DNA from: Massilia phosphatilytica
GTDB taxonomy: Bacteria > Pseudomonadota > Gammaproteobacteria > Burkholderiales > Burkholderiaceae_D
Length of the DNA stretch: 64,000 bases
Assembly (NCBI RefSeq): GCF_002968015.1
Contig: NZ_PUIP01000007.1
Coordinates: 186,001 to 250,000 of the forward strand
Direction of reading: 5' to 3'
Positions 35,330 through 43,853 of this stretch are shown piece by piece. The number at the start of each line of letters is the position of its first letter. Position 1 is the first letter of the stretch. Below the pieces are notes generated by a model. That model worked only from the letters and a program-made list of their open reading frames with translations. It did no database searches and was not told where the DNA came from. Made by a program: the position numbers and the translations under genes.

Positions 35330-36610
35330 TCATTCGCCGAGCAGTTCGGCGATGACTTCCATCCCTTCCACGCGCTCGGCCACGACCTTGATCACGACGA
35401 CGACGGGCACGCCCAGCAGCAATCCCCACATGCCCCACAGCCAGCCCCAGAACAGCAGGCTGACGAACACGGCGGCCGGATTCATCTTGGCGATCTTGCC
35501 CGTCATCCAGGTGGTGACAACCATGCCGACGAGGGTCGCGATCGCCAGCGACGCGCCCGCCACGAGGATCACCATCTGCAGCGATTCGAATTGCAGGAAG
35601 GCGACGAGGCCCGTCGCGGACGTGATCAACAGCGGGCCGAAGTAAGGCATGACGTGCGCCACGCCGGCGAAGATCGCCCATGCGCCCGCGTTTTCCAGGC
35701 CGATGAAGCGCAGTGTCACCCACATCAGCAGCGCCAGCAGCACGTTCGTGACGAGCAGCATGAACATGTAGTTCTGGATGGACGTGTTGATGTCCTCGAG
35801 GATGTGGACCGTCACTTTTTTCTGCGTCAACGACGGCCCCGTCAGCTTGACGAGCTTGCGCTTGAACGTGTCCCCCGCCAGCAGCAGGAAGAACACGAGG
35901 AACACGACCATCGTCGCTTGCGAGACAAAGCTGGCCAGGCCGACGGAGCCCGCCAGCAGCCAGTCCATGACGCGGAAATTGCTGCCGCCGGGCGTCTGTG
36001 CTGCGGCCGGGGCCGGTGCGCGCCGCGGCGGGGCGGTCCGCTTCGCACCTGCGGCATTGGCGGCGGCCTGTTCGAGTTCGGCCGCGGCGGCCTGGACCTG
36101 CTGGATCGTCGACGGCCCGTCCGACCCGGACGTCAGGAGCCGCGTGACCTTGTGCGTCAGGGTCGGGAGTTCGTCGACGATATTGAGGAATTCGCCCTGC
36201 ACCCGTTGCATGGTGAGCGCCATGCCGACGAGGATCAGGCCAGTGACGAGCGTCGCGCCGATGGCACGCCGGATGTGCCAGCGCTCGAGCCAGCGCACGA
36301 CGGGACTCAGCGTGTAGGCGATAAAGATGCCGAGCAGGAGCGGCACGAAGAAATTCTTGGCCCACTGCAGGCCGAAGACGAACGCGACGGTCGCGATCAC
36401 GCCCAGCGTGAGACCGCGCGCATTCACGTGGACAGGCAGGCGCAGGTTGCCGTGGGCAGCGCCGAGCTCTTCGCCTGTCGGCGCCCCATCGACGTTGACG
36501 AGGCCGGCTTCGCGCGCCGCCTGTTCCATGTCCGCAGGCGCCACGGCAACCGGAGTGACTGGGTTGGATACCTCGGACGTTGCGGGGCCGGATTGGGCGA
36601 GCTGCACCAT
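35330..36610 (-). CDS. AI-2E-family (TqsA/PerM-type) transporter
   Basis: A 426-residue membrane protein with a long acidic N-terminal cytoplasmic part (about 1-50), helices near 55-95, a large extracytoplasmic/coiled loop with an Ala/Pro-rich insert (about 155-190), and the family-typical C-terminal half (HVMPYFGPLL, FWGWLWGMWGLLLGVPVVVV). Family members export autoinducer-2 or act as sodium/proton antiporters. The ATG at 36610 (MVQLAQ) is preferred to an upstream in-frame start at 36679. A 124-bp gap separates it from the BON gene. Confidence 0.85.
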   Translation of the reverse strand: MVQLAQSGPATSEVSNPVTPVAVAPADMEQAAREAGLVNVDGAPTGEELGAAHGNLRLPVHVNARGLTLGVIATVAFVFGLQWAKNFFVPLLLGIFIAYTLSPVVRWLERWHIRRAIGATLVTGLILVGMALTMQRVQGEFLNIVDELPTLTHKVTRLLTSGSDGPSTIQQVQAAAAELEQAAANAAGAKRTAPPRRAPAPAAAQTPGGSNFRVMDWLLAGSVGLASFVSQATMVVFLVFFLLLAGDTFKRKLVKLTGPSLTQKKVTVHILEDINTSIQNYMFMLLVTNVLLALLMWVTLRFIGLENAGAWAIFAGVAHVMPYFGPLLITSATGLVAFLQFESLQMVILVAGASLAIATLVGMVVTTWMTGKIAKMNPAAVFVSLLFWGWLWGMWGLLLGVPVVVVIKVVAERVEGMEVIAELLGE

Positions 36611-36734
36611 ACTTGCCTTCAAATAAAACAGCCGGACCCGGACACCCGCCGGCAGTCTCCTGCCTGACGGATGCCGCATGGCACGGCGATCGAACGACTG
36701 GCGGGCCGGCCCTGTGGCGGGCCGCCCGGTCAGC

Positions 36735-37049
36735 TTATTTTACGCGGATATCGTTCTTGACCGACGACACACCCTTCACGCCACGTGCGACGTCAGCGGC
36801 CTTCTGCGCATCCTGCGGCTGTGCCACGAAGCCCGACAGCTGCACGTCGCCCTTGTAGGTTTCGACGTTGATCTCGGTGGACTTCAGGGTCGGCTCGTTG
36901 AAGATCGCGGCCTTCACTTTCGTGGTGATGGCGGCGTCGTCGATGTACTCGCCGGTGCTTTCCTTGGTCGGGCTCGACGAGCAGCCGACGACGGTGAAAG
37001 CGACGGCAGCGGTGAACATGGCGGTGGCGATGCGTTTGGTGACGTTCAT
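36735..37049 (-). CDS. BON-domain lipoprotein
   Basis: A 104-residue lipoprotein (lipobox VVGC, Cys at about 23) with one BON domain (IDDAAITTKVKAAIFNEPTL, then VQLSGFVAQ and GVKGVSSVKNDI). BON domains bind phospholipid or outer-membrane surfaces, as in OsmY. The family is commonly osmotically induced. A paralogue with the same architecture lies at 43979-44311. AAGGAG precedes the start. Confidence 0.85.
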   Translation of the reverse strand: MNVTKRIATAMFTAAVAFTVVGCSSSPTKESTGEYIDDAAITTKVKAAIFNEPTLKSTEINVETYKGDVQLSGFVAQPQDAQKAADVARGVKGVSSVKNDIRVK

Positions 37050-37114
37050 GGTGAACTCCTTGTTAGTGGTGGTACATGGTTGTGCTCTTGACGAGCGGGT
37101 GCGGATGAATCCGC

Positions 37115-37663
37115 TTATTTGCCGAACTCGGCCTTCGCGGCCGAGACGCATTGATCCTTCGCCGCGCCGGCGAAGGCATCGCATTTCTCCATCGCGACAC
37201 GGTACGCGGCGGACAGCTTGTCCTCGCGCGCTTCGTTGCGCGCTTCGATCGTCTTCTGGTCCGCCTTCGCATCGGCCTGCGCGGCAACGAGGCGGGCCTT
37301 GGCCTGTTCCTGGCACACATCCTTGTCGTTACCCGTCAGCCCGGCGCAGCGCGCCTTGTCGAGGTCGTAGTTGGCGGAGGCGATGCGCATCCGGGCCCGC
37401 GTATAAGCCTTCAGCGTGTCTTCGTACTTGGCGCGCGCTTCTTCCTCCATGCGCACGCGCGCGGTCTTCGCTTCGAGCACGCAGACGTCCTTCGGATTGC
37501 CCGTGATGGCGTCGCAGCGGGCACGTGCGTTCTTGTACTCGGCCGCCGCGGTGTCGCGCGCCTGCTGGTAAGCCAGCTTCGCTTCCGGTGTCGCCGCGCG
37601 GACATGGCCCGCGGCCCACAGCAGGGCGGCGGCCAACAGCAGGATCATGTGTGGTGTGCGCAT
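37115..37663 (-). CDS. secreted helical protein with three Cys-pair repeats
   Basis: A 182-residue protein with a signal peptide (cleavage near VRAA). The mature part is charged and helical and contains three related units: RCDAITGNPKDVC, RCAGLTGNDKDVC and KCDAFAGAAKDQC, each with a Cys-x10-11-Cys pair followed by a helix. The pairs probably form disulphides in the periplasm. I do not recognise a function. It is divergent from the glycine-zipper gene at 37869; the shared gap holds two stress-motif copies. Confidence 0.7.
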   Translation of the reverse strand: MRTPHMILLLAAALLWAAGHVRAATPEAKLAYQQARDTAAAEYKNARARCDAITGNPKDVCVLEAKTARVRMEEEARAKYEDTLKAYTRARMRIASANYDLDKARCAGLTGNDKDVCQEQAKARLVAAQADAKADQKTIEARNEAREDKLSAAYRVAMEKCDAFAGAAKDQCVSAAKAEFGK

Positions 37664-37734
37664 TGTTGTTCTCCTTCTGACACTCATTTTTTCAACCGAT
37701 GTTGACGTTTTACTCTGCCGTAAGGACGATTTCT

Positions 37735-37748
37735 GTTCGCTGCCGAAC
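37735..37748. promoter_or_regulatory. GTNCG-N4-CGNAC motif (GTTCG-CTGC-CGAAC)
   Basis: An exact match, with arms extended by one base on each side (TGTTCG/CGAACA). It lies 72 bp upstream of the Cys-repeat gene and 120 bp upstream of the glycine-zipper gene. Confidence 0.55.
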
Positions 37749-37796
37749 ACACGGAAAAAGATGATGAAAATGCATCGGATGAGCAGCCGGAGGTGA

Positions 37797-37810
37797 GTGC
37801 GTCATCGCAC
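37797..37810. promoter_or_regulatory. GTNCG-N4-CGNAC motif (GTGCG-TCAT-CGCAC)
   Basis: An exact match followed by AGACC, 58 bp upstream of the glycine-zipper gene at 37869. A different palindrome, TACGCA-N4-TGCGTA, follows at 37819-37834. Confidence 0.6.
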
Positions 37811-37868
37811 AGACCCTCTACGCATGACTGCGTAATCTGGTCCTACATCTTTGCCAGGAGAACAAGTC

Positions 37869-38345
37869 ATGAAAGCTACTCGTACCCTTGCCGCCCTCGT
37901 CGCGGCCAGTGCACTCCTCGGTGGCTGCGCCAGCCAGTCGTCCCAGCCCAGCTACGCCAACAACGGCTACAACAATGGCTACACCAGCGGCTACGACAAC
38001 ACGGCGTCGACGGGCTACGGCACGATCGAATCGATCCAGGTGACCAACGGTGAAGGCCGCACGAGCGGTGCCGGCGCGATCGTCGGCGGCCTCGTCGGTG
38101 CGCTGGCCGGCAACCAGGTCGGCAGCGGCGGCGGCCGCACGGCGGCGACCGTCGCCGGCGGCGTGGCGGGCGCAGCGATCGGTAACCGTGTGGAAGCGAA
38201 CCGCGATGGCGCGGGACAACAGCAGTACGCCGTCAATGTCCGCCTCGACAATGGCGAATACCGCACCATCGTCCAGGACAATGTGTACGACCTGCGCGTC
38301 GGCAACCGCGTGCGCATCGTCGACGGCCGCGCCTATCGTTATTGA
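37869..38345 (+). CDS. glycine-zipper 2TM lipoprotein (SlyB-like)
   Basis: A 158-residue lipoprotein (lipobox LLGGC, Cys at about 20). After an Asn/Gly/Tyr-rich linker comes a glycine-zipper segment (GAGAIVGGLVGALAGNQVG, then AATVAGGVAGAAIGNRVE), followed by a small beta-domain ending VRIVDGRAYRY. This is the SlyB/Pcp-type outer-membrane layout, which contributes to envelope integrity. CCAGGAG precedes the ATG. Its tail resembles that of the larger protein at 45591-46427. Confidence 0.85.
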   Translation: MKATRTLAALVAASALLGGCASQSSQPSYANNGYNNGYTSGYDNTASTGYGTIESIQVTNGEGRTSGAGAIVGGLVGALAGNQVGSGGGRTAATVAGGVAGAAIGNRVEANRDGAGQQQYAVNVRLDNGEYRTIVQDNVYDLRVGNRVRIVDGRAYRY

Positions 38346-38367
38346 GCGGCGCGCCGCGTGCACTCTT

Positions 38368-38391
38368 AAAGCCGGCTCTGCCGGCTTTTTT
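38368..38391 (+). terminator. terminator of the glycine-zipper gene
   Basis: AAAGCCGGC-TCT-GCCGGCTTTTTT: a stem of at least six G/C pairs with A/T extension and a T run, 22 bases after the stop. Confidence 0.9.
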
Positions 38392-38412
38392 CATGGGACG
38401 GTGTCGTGAGGC

Positions 38413-38452
38413 ACAAAAAAAGACGGCGTCCAATCGAAGATTGCGACGCCGC
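38413..38452 (-). terminator. terminator of the minus-strand stress operon
   Basis: On the minus strand GGCGTC-CAATC pairs with GATTG-CGCC around a TTC loop, followed by GTCTTTTTTT. It lies about 60 bases behind the last gene of the operon that begins at 41606. Confidence 0.8.
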
Positions 38453-38509
38453 TCAAGCCCCACCATATTCGTGAAAGGCACGATCCCGTCGGATCGCGCC
38501 GCGTTGTCC

Positions 38510-38875
38510 CTAGTATGCCACTTGCTGCGCGCGTTTGCGCTGCAAGTACCAACCGAGCGCGCCCAGGACGGCGGCAATACCCAGTGCCGGCTTGCCGAGC
38601 TTGCGCTTGCGGATGAAGCCCAGCACGGTCAGCGCGTACGGGGCCAGCACCGAGATGCTCGTGCCGGTCGGCTTGAGCAACGCATCGGCCCGGGTACGCA
38701 GCACCCAGGTCGCGTGGTCGAGCGCCGAATGAAAGATCACTTCGGGGCGCGCCGCGTGCTTGATCTGGGCGCGCGCGTGGGCGACACCGCTGCGGTAGAA
38801 CTCGCCGTCGCGCAACAATGCCCGCTTGCGCTCTTCGAGGGAGCCATGCATGTGATGGCCGGTCGTTTTTTCCAT
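38510..38875 (-). CDS. YqjK-like small membrane-associated protein
   Basis: A 121-residue protein: basic N-terminal helix (LEERKRALLRDGEFYRSGV), a middle part with no known motif, and a C-terminal hydrophobic helix (KPALGIAAVLGALGWYLQRK). It occupies the third position after a YqjD-like and a YqjE-like gene, where E. coli has yqjK, but sequence similarity to YqjK is weak to my eye. It is the last gene of the operon, 15 bp after yqjE. Confidence 0.6.
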   Translation of the reverse strand: MEKTTGHHMHGSLEERKRALLRDGEFYRSGVAHARAQIKHAARPEVIFHSALDHATWVLRTRADALLKPTGTSISVLAPYALTVLGFIRKRKLGKPALGIAAVLGALGWYLQRKRAQQVAY

Positions 38876-38890
38876 CGCTCTTTCCTCCGG

Positions 38891-39277
38891 TTACAACAGC
38901 ATGTCGCGGTCGTTGCGCAATTCCTTCATCGTCTCGGGGAACGCCAGCTTGCCCTGCTTGAGCAGCGAGAGTCCCTTCATCACGAGGATCAGGGTGATCA
39001 CGGCGAACACGACGAACATGACGAGCAGGATCTTCCAGCCCATTTCTTCCCAGGCCAGGGCCACGATCGTCGCGGTACCGTAGGCCAGTGCGAACCACGT
39101 GGCCAGGGCGGCCATCGCGAAGATGACCACGAGTTCGATCACGTGGTTGCGCACTTCCGATAGTTCGAGCGCGGCAAGTTCCACGCGCGACACCACGAGC
39201 CCGAACAGGTTCTTCGCCAGGCCCGTGATCCCACCCATGAGGCCGGGGCTATGCACGACGGTTTCATTGTTATCCAT
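38891..39277 (-). CDS. YqjE-like (phage-holin-fold) membrane protein
   Basis: A 128-residue protein with two central membrane helices (VIELVVIFAMAALATWFALA and ILLVMFVVFAVITLILVMKG) between soluble ends. This is the YqjE/actinobacterial holin-like family, often mislabelled as phage holin; in proteobacteria it sits beside YqjD and is not phage-derived. The spacing to the DUF883 gene is 18 bp. Function is unknown, probably at the inner membrane in stationary phase. Confidence 0.8.
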   Translation of the reverse strand: MDNNETVVHSPGLMGGITGLAKNLFGLVVSRVELAALELSEVRNHVIELVVIFAMAALATWFALAYGTATIVALAWEEMGWKILLVMFVVFAVITLILVMKGLSLLKQGKLAFPETMKELRNDRDMLL

Positions 39278-39295
39278 GGCTGCCCCCGACCGGAA

Positions 39296-39634
39296 TTATT
39301 TGCGGCCCAGAATGACACCCAGCAGCAGGCCGACACCGGCCGCCACGGCCACGGTGCGCCATGGGTTGTCCTTCACATAGACATCGGTCGCGTGCGCCAG
39401 TTCCTTGCCCTTGACGACGGCTTGATCCTGATACTTGCCGGCCTTGCCCAACGCCTGGTCGAGCAGCTCCATGCCGCGCTCGCGCAGGTCGTCGGCCTTG
39501 TTGCCGGTGAGGGAAGCGGCGGCGCTCAGCAGCGACTGCGCGTCCTTGACGAGCGATTTCATGTCGCTGGAAGCATTGTTGGCTGCGCCGTTGAGTTGGG
39601 AAGCGTTGGCGTTGGCGCGGATGGACTCTAACAT
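39296..39634 (-). CDS. DUF883 (ElaB/YqjD-type) ribosome-associated membrane protein
   Basis: A 112-residue protein with a long amphipathic helical N-terminal part (about 1-85) and a C-terminal tail anchor (WRTVAVAAGVGLLLGVILGRK, core AAGVGLLLGVILG). ElaB/YqjD/YgaM proteins tether inactive ribosomes to the membrane in stationary phase. Its neighbour YqjE keeps the yqjD-yqjE order of E. coli. AAGGAG precedes the start at 39634. Confidence 0.85.
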   Translation of the reverse strand: MLESIRANANASQLNGAANNASSDMKSLVKDAQSLLSAAASLTGNKADDLRERGMELLDQALGKAGKYQDQAVVKGKELAHATDVYVKDNPWRTVAVAAGVGLLLGVILGRK

Positions 39635-39671
39635 GATGTACTCCTTGTTGTAGGTAGTGGTGGGTAATGGT

Positions 39672-40208
39672 TCAGGCCAGCAGGTCGCGCATGTCGTCGG
39701 CGTGCTCTTCCTCGGTGGCCAGGATCTCGGTCAGCATGATCTTCGTGGTCGGATCCTTGTCGCCGATGGCCTGAATCATCTGGCGGTAGGATTCGATCGC
39801 GACGCGCTCGGCGATCAGGTCGGCGCGGATCATCGCTTGCACGTCTTCCGAATCGTCGTACTCCGCATGGCTGCGCTGGGTCAGCGTGGCCGGGTTGAAG
39901 TTCGGCGAACCGTTCAGTTGCACGATGCGCTCGGCGATGCGGTCGGCGTGGTCCTGCTCCTGCTGCGCATGCTCGAGGAACTCGGCCTTGATGTGGCCCG
40001 TGTTCGGGCCGCTGACCGTGTAGTAGTGGCGCTTGTAGCGCAGCACGCACAGCAGTTCCGTCGCCAGTGCGGCGTTGAGCATGGCGATGACGGCTTCGCG
40101 GTCGGCCGCGTAGCCCTCGGTCACGGCGCCGTCTTCGAGGTTCGCGGCCGCACGGCGGATCTCCGCGATGTCGAAGCCGTGCGCCAGGTTGGATGCGTTC
40201 TGTTCCAT
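39672..40208 (-). CDS. ferritin-like/bacterioferritin-type protein
   Basis: A 178-residue four-helix protein. Candidate diiron ligands occur in the family pattern: E in LATELLCVLRYKRHYY, E-x2-H in EFLEHAQQEQDHADRIAERI, E in ERVAIESYRQMI and E-x2-H in TEILATEEEHADDM. This matches the ferritin-like proteins related to bacterioferritin/Dps, though no haem-ligand Met stands out. It should store iron or protect against peroxide. It is the third gene of the stress operon, 44 bp after the OmpA/DUF4398 gene. Confidence 0.85.
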   Translation of the reverse strand: MEQNASNLAHGFDIAEIRRAAANLEDGAVTEGYAADREAVIAMLNAALATELLCVLRYKRHYYTVSGPNTGHIKAEFLEHAQQEQDHADRIAERIVQLNGSPNFNPATLTQRSHAEYDDSEDVQAMIRADLIAERVAIESYRQMIQAIGDKDPTTKIMLTEILATEEEHADDMRDLLA

Positions 40209-40252
40209 GAATCTTCCTCTTTCAGTAAGTTTTAAATTCGGGCGGGGCCCGT

Positions 40253-41176
40253 TCAGCGCTGTGCCGCCCGGGGCGGGATCGGAGCGCCGGCGTTCGACAG
40301 CACGATCTCCACGCGGCGGTTCAGCTGGCGGTTCGAGGCCGTGTTGTTCGACGCGACCGGGAATGCCTCGCCATAGCCGCGCATGCCGATGCGCTCGCGC
40401 GGCACGCCGAGGCCGACGAGGGCCTGCGCCACGGACGCGGCGCGGCGCTCGGACAGGTCCTTGTTGTGGGCCGCGGAGCCCGTGCTGTCGGTAAACCCTT
40501 CGACCATGACCGTGCGGTCGGGGTTCTGCGTCATGATCTCGGCCAGTTTTTTCACGGTCGCCATGCCGTTCGCGTTCAGTTCCGCGCGGTCGGTGGCGAA
40601 CAGCACGTCGCCGATGGTGACGACCATGCCGCGCTCCGTCTTCTGCGCATGCAGTTCGACGAGCAGGGCTTCCAGGCGCGCTGCGCGGTCGGCCTGCTGG
40701 GCGGCCTGCTGCTGGGCAGCGGCGGCCTGCGCTTGCGCATCCTGGGCCTGCGCCTGGGCCGCGGCGGCCTGGGCCTGCGCGGAGGCCGCATCGCGCTTGG
40801 CACGGTCGGCCTCGGCGGTACGGGCCTCCAGCTGGACGCGGTCGCGTTCACGGGACGCATTGGCGACTTCGCTCTCGGCAGCCTTCGTCTTCGCCACTTC
40901 CTGGGCAGTGGCGATCTTCTGCTTGGCGACATAGGCCAGGCGGTCGATCGCGTCCAGGCTCTCGCGCTGGGCGGCGGCCTGGTTGGCGCGGTCGAGCGCT
41001 TCGCTGGCCTGCTTGAACTCCATCTGCGCGTAGGTCGCGACTTGCGGATTGTTGTTCGCCGCGACGAAATCGGCGCGTGCCTCGTCCAGGGTCGGCGTCG
41101 TGGTCGGGACGGTGCTGCAGCCGGTCAGGGCAATCGTGCCGGCAACGACGAGGGCCTTCAGGAAATTCATTTTCAT
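40253..41176 (-). CDS. OmpA-family lipoprotein with DUF4398 and coiled coil
   Basis: A 307-residue lipoprotein (ALTGC, Cys at about 20). Residues 30-105 form a DUF4398-type helical unit, about 105-165 an Ala/Gln-rich coiled coil (AQAQAAAAQAQAQDAQAQAA), and 180-290 an OmpA peptidoglycan-binding domain (VLFATDRAELN, VEGFTDSTGSAAHNKDLSERRA, NRRVEIVLS). It should link the membrane to the wall with a long spacer. MKMNFLK (41176) or MNFLK (41170) are both possible starts. It is downstream of a second, smaller DUF4398 protein. Confidence 0.88.
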   Translation of the reverse strand: MKMNFLKALVVAGTIALTGCSTVPTTTPTLDEARADFVAANNNPQVATYAQMEFKQASEALDRANQAAAQRESLDAIDRLAYVAKQKIATAQEVAKTKAAESEVANASRERDRVQLEARTAEADRAKRDAASAQAQAAAAQAQAQDAQAQAAAAQQQAAQQADRAARLEALLVELHAQKTERGMVVTIGDVLFATDRAELNANGMATVKKLAEIMTQNPDRTVMVEGFTDSTGSAAHNKDLSERRAASVAQALVGLGVPRERIGMRGYGEAFPVASNNTASNRQLNRRVEIVLSNAGAPIPPRAAQR

Positions 41177-41210
41177 GATGCTTCCTTTCTGCGATTCTTG
41201 TTATTCAGCG

Positions 41211-41606
41211 TTACTGCTGCTGGTCGGAATTGGCGCGGTCGACTTCCTGGCGCAGCACGCGCAGGTCCTCGTTGAGGGCGTCGGCGGCGGCCGTGGCCTT
41301 GGCCGAGCTGGCCTTGCTCTGCGCCAGCTTGGCGTCGGCCTGGGCCTGGATCGCGAGTTCGCGCGCAGCCTTGTAATCCTTGGCGGCGAGCGCCTGGTTG
41401 GCGCGCAGCATCTTGTCGCGCGCGACCGAGATTTCCACCGGCGCCAGCTCGGGCGCGCCCGCCGAGACAGCGTTCTCGACAGCATTGTGCGAAACCGCGA
41501 CGGCAGCCGTGGCCGGGGTCTTTTCCGGGCTGGCGCATGCGGCCAGCGAAAGCACCGCGGCGGCTGCGCCGACCCGCATCAGCAGGTTCATCGATTTCGT
41601 ATCCAT
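41211..41606 (-). CDS. DUF4398-domain lipoprotein
   Basis: A 131-residue lipoprotein (SLAAC, lipidated Cys at about 24) with a helical DUF4398 unit (VEISVARDKMLRANQALAAK, then DYKAARELAIQAQADAKLAQ). It is the first gene of a six-gene minus-strand operon: this gene, OmpA/DUF4398, ferritin-like, DUF883, YqjE-like, YqjK-like, with gaps of 15-44 bp. Two stress-motif palindromes precede it. The function of DUF4398 is unknown. Confidence 0.82.
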   Translation of the reverse strand: MDTKSMNLLMRVGAAAAVLSLAACASPEKTPATAAVAVSHNAVENAVSAGAPELAPVEISVARDKMLRANQALAAKDYKAARELAIQAQADAKLAQSKASSAKATAAADALNEDLRVLRQEVDRANSDQQQ

Positions 41607-41668
41607 CTTGCGACTCCTGTCTTCAGATTGTGTTGGTAACGTTATAACCCTCGCACTGGACGAGATCG

Positions 41669-41682
41669 GTTCGCTATCGCAC
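41669..41682. promoter_or_regulatory. GTNCG-N4-CGNAC motif (GTTCG-CTAT-CGCAC)
   Basis: An exact match followed by ATAGAC, 62 bp upstream of the six-gene stress operon, in the gap shared with the divergent AsmA gene. Confidence 0.6.
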
Positions 41683-41720
41683 ATAGACACCTCCTTGAGT
41701 CTTCTACGGCCGGGCTACGG

Positions 41721-41734
41721 TGCGGCACCGCACA
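41721..41734. promoter_or_regulatory. GTNCG-N4-CGNAC motif (GTGCG-GCAC-CGCAC)
   Basis: An exact match followed by ATTGAC, 52 bp after the previous copy centre to centre and 58 bp before the AsmA start. The two copies could serve the two divergent promoters. Confidence 0.6.
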
Positions 41735-41792
41735 TTGACGCCCGGACCTTTACGTTAATCTGCATTCAACCCATCCCACCAGAAGGAAGGCC

Positions 41793-43853
41793 ATGACAAC
41801 CCAGCCCACCCAACAGCCCAGGCAAGGCGCGCGCATGTCGCGCCCGGTGAAGATCGCGCTCGGCATCGTCGGCGTGCTGGTGGCGATTCCCGTCATCGCC
41901 ATCATCGTCCTGCTCACATTCGACTGGAACCGCGCCAAGCCCTGGCTCAACGACAAGGTCAGCGACGCGATCGACCGTCCGTTCGCCATCCGCGGCAACC
42001 TCGCCGTGCATTGGGAGCAGCCATCGAAAAGCATACCGAAAGGCCAGCGCACGTGGCGCGACTACATCCCATGGCCGCACCTGTTCGCGGACGACGTCCA
42101 TGTCGGCAACCCGGAAGGCCTGCCGCAGCGCGACATGGCCAGCGTGCGCCAGTTCTCGTTCTCACTCGATCCATTCGCCCTGCTGGGCCACCGCATCCAC
42201 GTGCCCGTGCTGCGCTTCGACGGCCCGCAGGCCGAGCTGCTGCGCACGGACGCGACGCACTACAACTGGGTCTACAAGCACGAGGAGAAAAAATCGAAGT
42301 GGACCCTCGACCTCGAACGCGTCGTGCTGAACAAGGGCACGGTGCACGTGATGGACGCCGTCACCAAGGCCGACGTCACGGCCGACATCGACACGATCGC
42401 GAACGATCCGACCTATGGCATCGCGTTCAAGCTGCGCGGCGAGTACAACGGCGCGCCCGTGGGCGGCGGCGGCAAGACCGGTTCCGTGCTGTCGCTGCGC
42501 GACCAGGACGAGCCCTTCCCCATCCAGGCCGACGTGCATTCGGCAAATACGCGCGTCGCCGTCAACGGGACGGTCACGCGCCCCGCCCACCTCGCGGGCA
42601 TCGACGTGAAGCTGACGCTGGCGGCGCCGTCGATGGCGCGGCTGTATCCGTTCACGGGGGTGCTGCTGCCCGAAACGCCGGCATTCTCGACCGACGGCCA
42701 CCTGACGGGTGAACTGGGCGAAAACAAGAGCCGCTGGGTGTACGATAAATTCAAGGGCAAGGTCGGCCAGTCCGACATCGCGGGCCGCCTCGAATTCGCC
42801 ACGGGCAAACCGCGCAACAAGCTCACCGGCAACGTCGTATCGCACCAGCTGCGCTTCGCCGACCTGGGTCCGCTCATCGGCGCCGACTCCAACGCGAGCA
42901 AGCGCGCGCGCGGCGTCGAGGCCGTGCAGCCGGAGAACAAGGCCCTGCCCGTCGAGAAATTCCATACGGAGCGCTGGAAGGTGCTGGACGCCGACGTGCG
43001 CTTCACGGCCGACCGCATCGTCAAGGACAAGGACCTGCCGATCAGCAAGCTGCAAAGCCACGTCGTGATGAACAACGGCGTGCTCACGCTGGAGCCCCTG
43101 AATTTCGTCATGGCCGGCGGCAACGTCAACTCGAACATCAAGCTCGACGGCAGCAACGCCAACAACCCGATCAAGGCGACGGCGGACGTCAAGGCGCGCG
43201 ACATCCACATCAAGGAATTGTTCCCGCAAATCGAAAAGATGCAGGCGACCGTCGGCTCGATCTATGGCGAAGCCAAGCTCACGGCGACGGGCGATTCCGT
43301 CGGCGCGATGCTGGCCGATGCGAACGGCGAAGTGAAGGGTCTCGTCAGCCAGGGCGTCGTCAGCAAGCTGCTGCTGGAGGAAGCCGGCCTGAACGTCGGC
43401 AACGTCATCATCACGAAACTGTTCGGCGACAGGGAGGTCAAGCTGAACTGTCTCGCCGCCGACCTCGGCGTGACGGATGGCGTGGCCCGTACGCGCACGT
43501 TCGTGCTCGACACGGAAGAGGCCATCGTCGATATCAATGGTTGGGTGAACATGTCGACCGAGCAGCTGGACTTGCGCATCAAGCCTGAGACGAAGGGACT
43601 GCGCCTGTTCACCTTGCGCACGCCGTTCTACGTGCGCGGCACATTCAAGAATCCGGACCTGTCGCTCGACAAGAAAGTGCTCGCGCTCAAAGGCGGTGCG
43701 GCGGCCGCGCTGGCCGTCGTCGCGGCGCCGGCGGCCGCCCTGCTTCCCCTGATCAACACCGGCCCGGGCAAGGACAGCCCGTGCAACGCGCTGCTGGCGA
43801 AGGCAGGCGCGAAGCCTGTTGCGCCGCCGCCGGGCAAGAGCGCGAAACGCTGA
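41793..43853 (+). CDS. AsmA-family protein
   Basis: A 686-residue protein with one N-terminal membrane helix (IALGIVGVLVAIPVIAIIVL) and a long beta-rich periplasmic part, including the family's DWNRAKPWLNDKVSDAIDRPF start (core WNRAKPWLND) and the conserved C-terminal AsmA_2 region (TATGDSVGAMLADANGEV). AsmA-like proteins form lipid-conducting bridges across the periplasm and affect outer-membrane composition. GAAGGAAGG precedes the ATG. It is divergent from the DUF4398 operon and probably shares its regulation. Confidence 0.88.
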   Translation: MTTQPTQQPRQGARMSRPVKIALGIVGVLVAIPVIAIIVLLTFDWNRAKPWLNDKVSDAIDRPFAIRGNLAVHWEQPSKSIPKGQRTWRDYIPWPHLFADDVHVGNPEGLPQRDMASVRQFSFSLDPFALLGHRIHVPVLRFDGPQAELLRTDATHYNWVYKHEEKKSKWTLDLERVVLNKGTVHVMDAVTKADVTADIDTIANDPTYGIAFKLRGEYNGAPVGGGGKTGSVLSLRDQDEPFPIQADVHSANTRVAVNGTVTRPAHLAGIDVKLTLAAPSMARLYPFTGVLLPETPAFSTDGHLTGELGENKSRWVYDKFKGKVGQSDIAGRLEFATGKPRNKLTGNVVSHQLRFADLGPLIGADSNASKRARGVEAVQPENKALPVEKFHTERWKVLDADVRFTADRIVKDKDLPISKLQSHVVMNNGVLTLEPLNFVMAGGNVNSNIKLDGSNANNPIKATADVKARDIHIKELFPQIEKMQATVGSIYGEAKLTATGDSVGAMLADANGEVKGLVSQGVVSKLLLEEAGLNVGNVIITKLFGDREVKLNCLAADLGVTDGVARTRTFVLDTEEAIVDINGWVNMSTEQLDLRIKPETKGLRLFTLRTPFYVRGTFKNPDLSLDKKVLALKGGAAAALAVVAAPAAALLPLINTGPGKDSPCNALLAKAGAKPVAPPPGKSAKR

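Noticed and set aside
38891..39277. Prophage remnant suggested by the phage-holin family name
   Set aside because: The protein is YqjE-like, lies in the conserved yqjD-yqjE order and no other phage gene is nearby.
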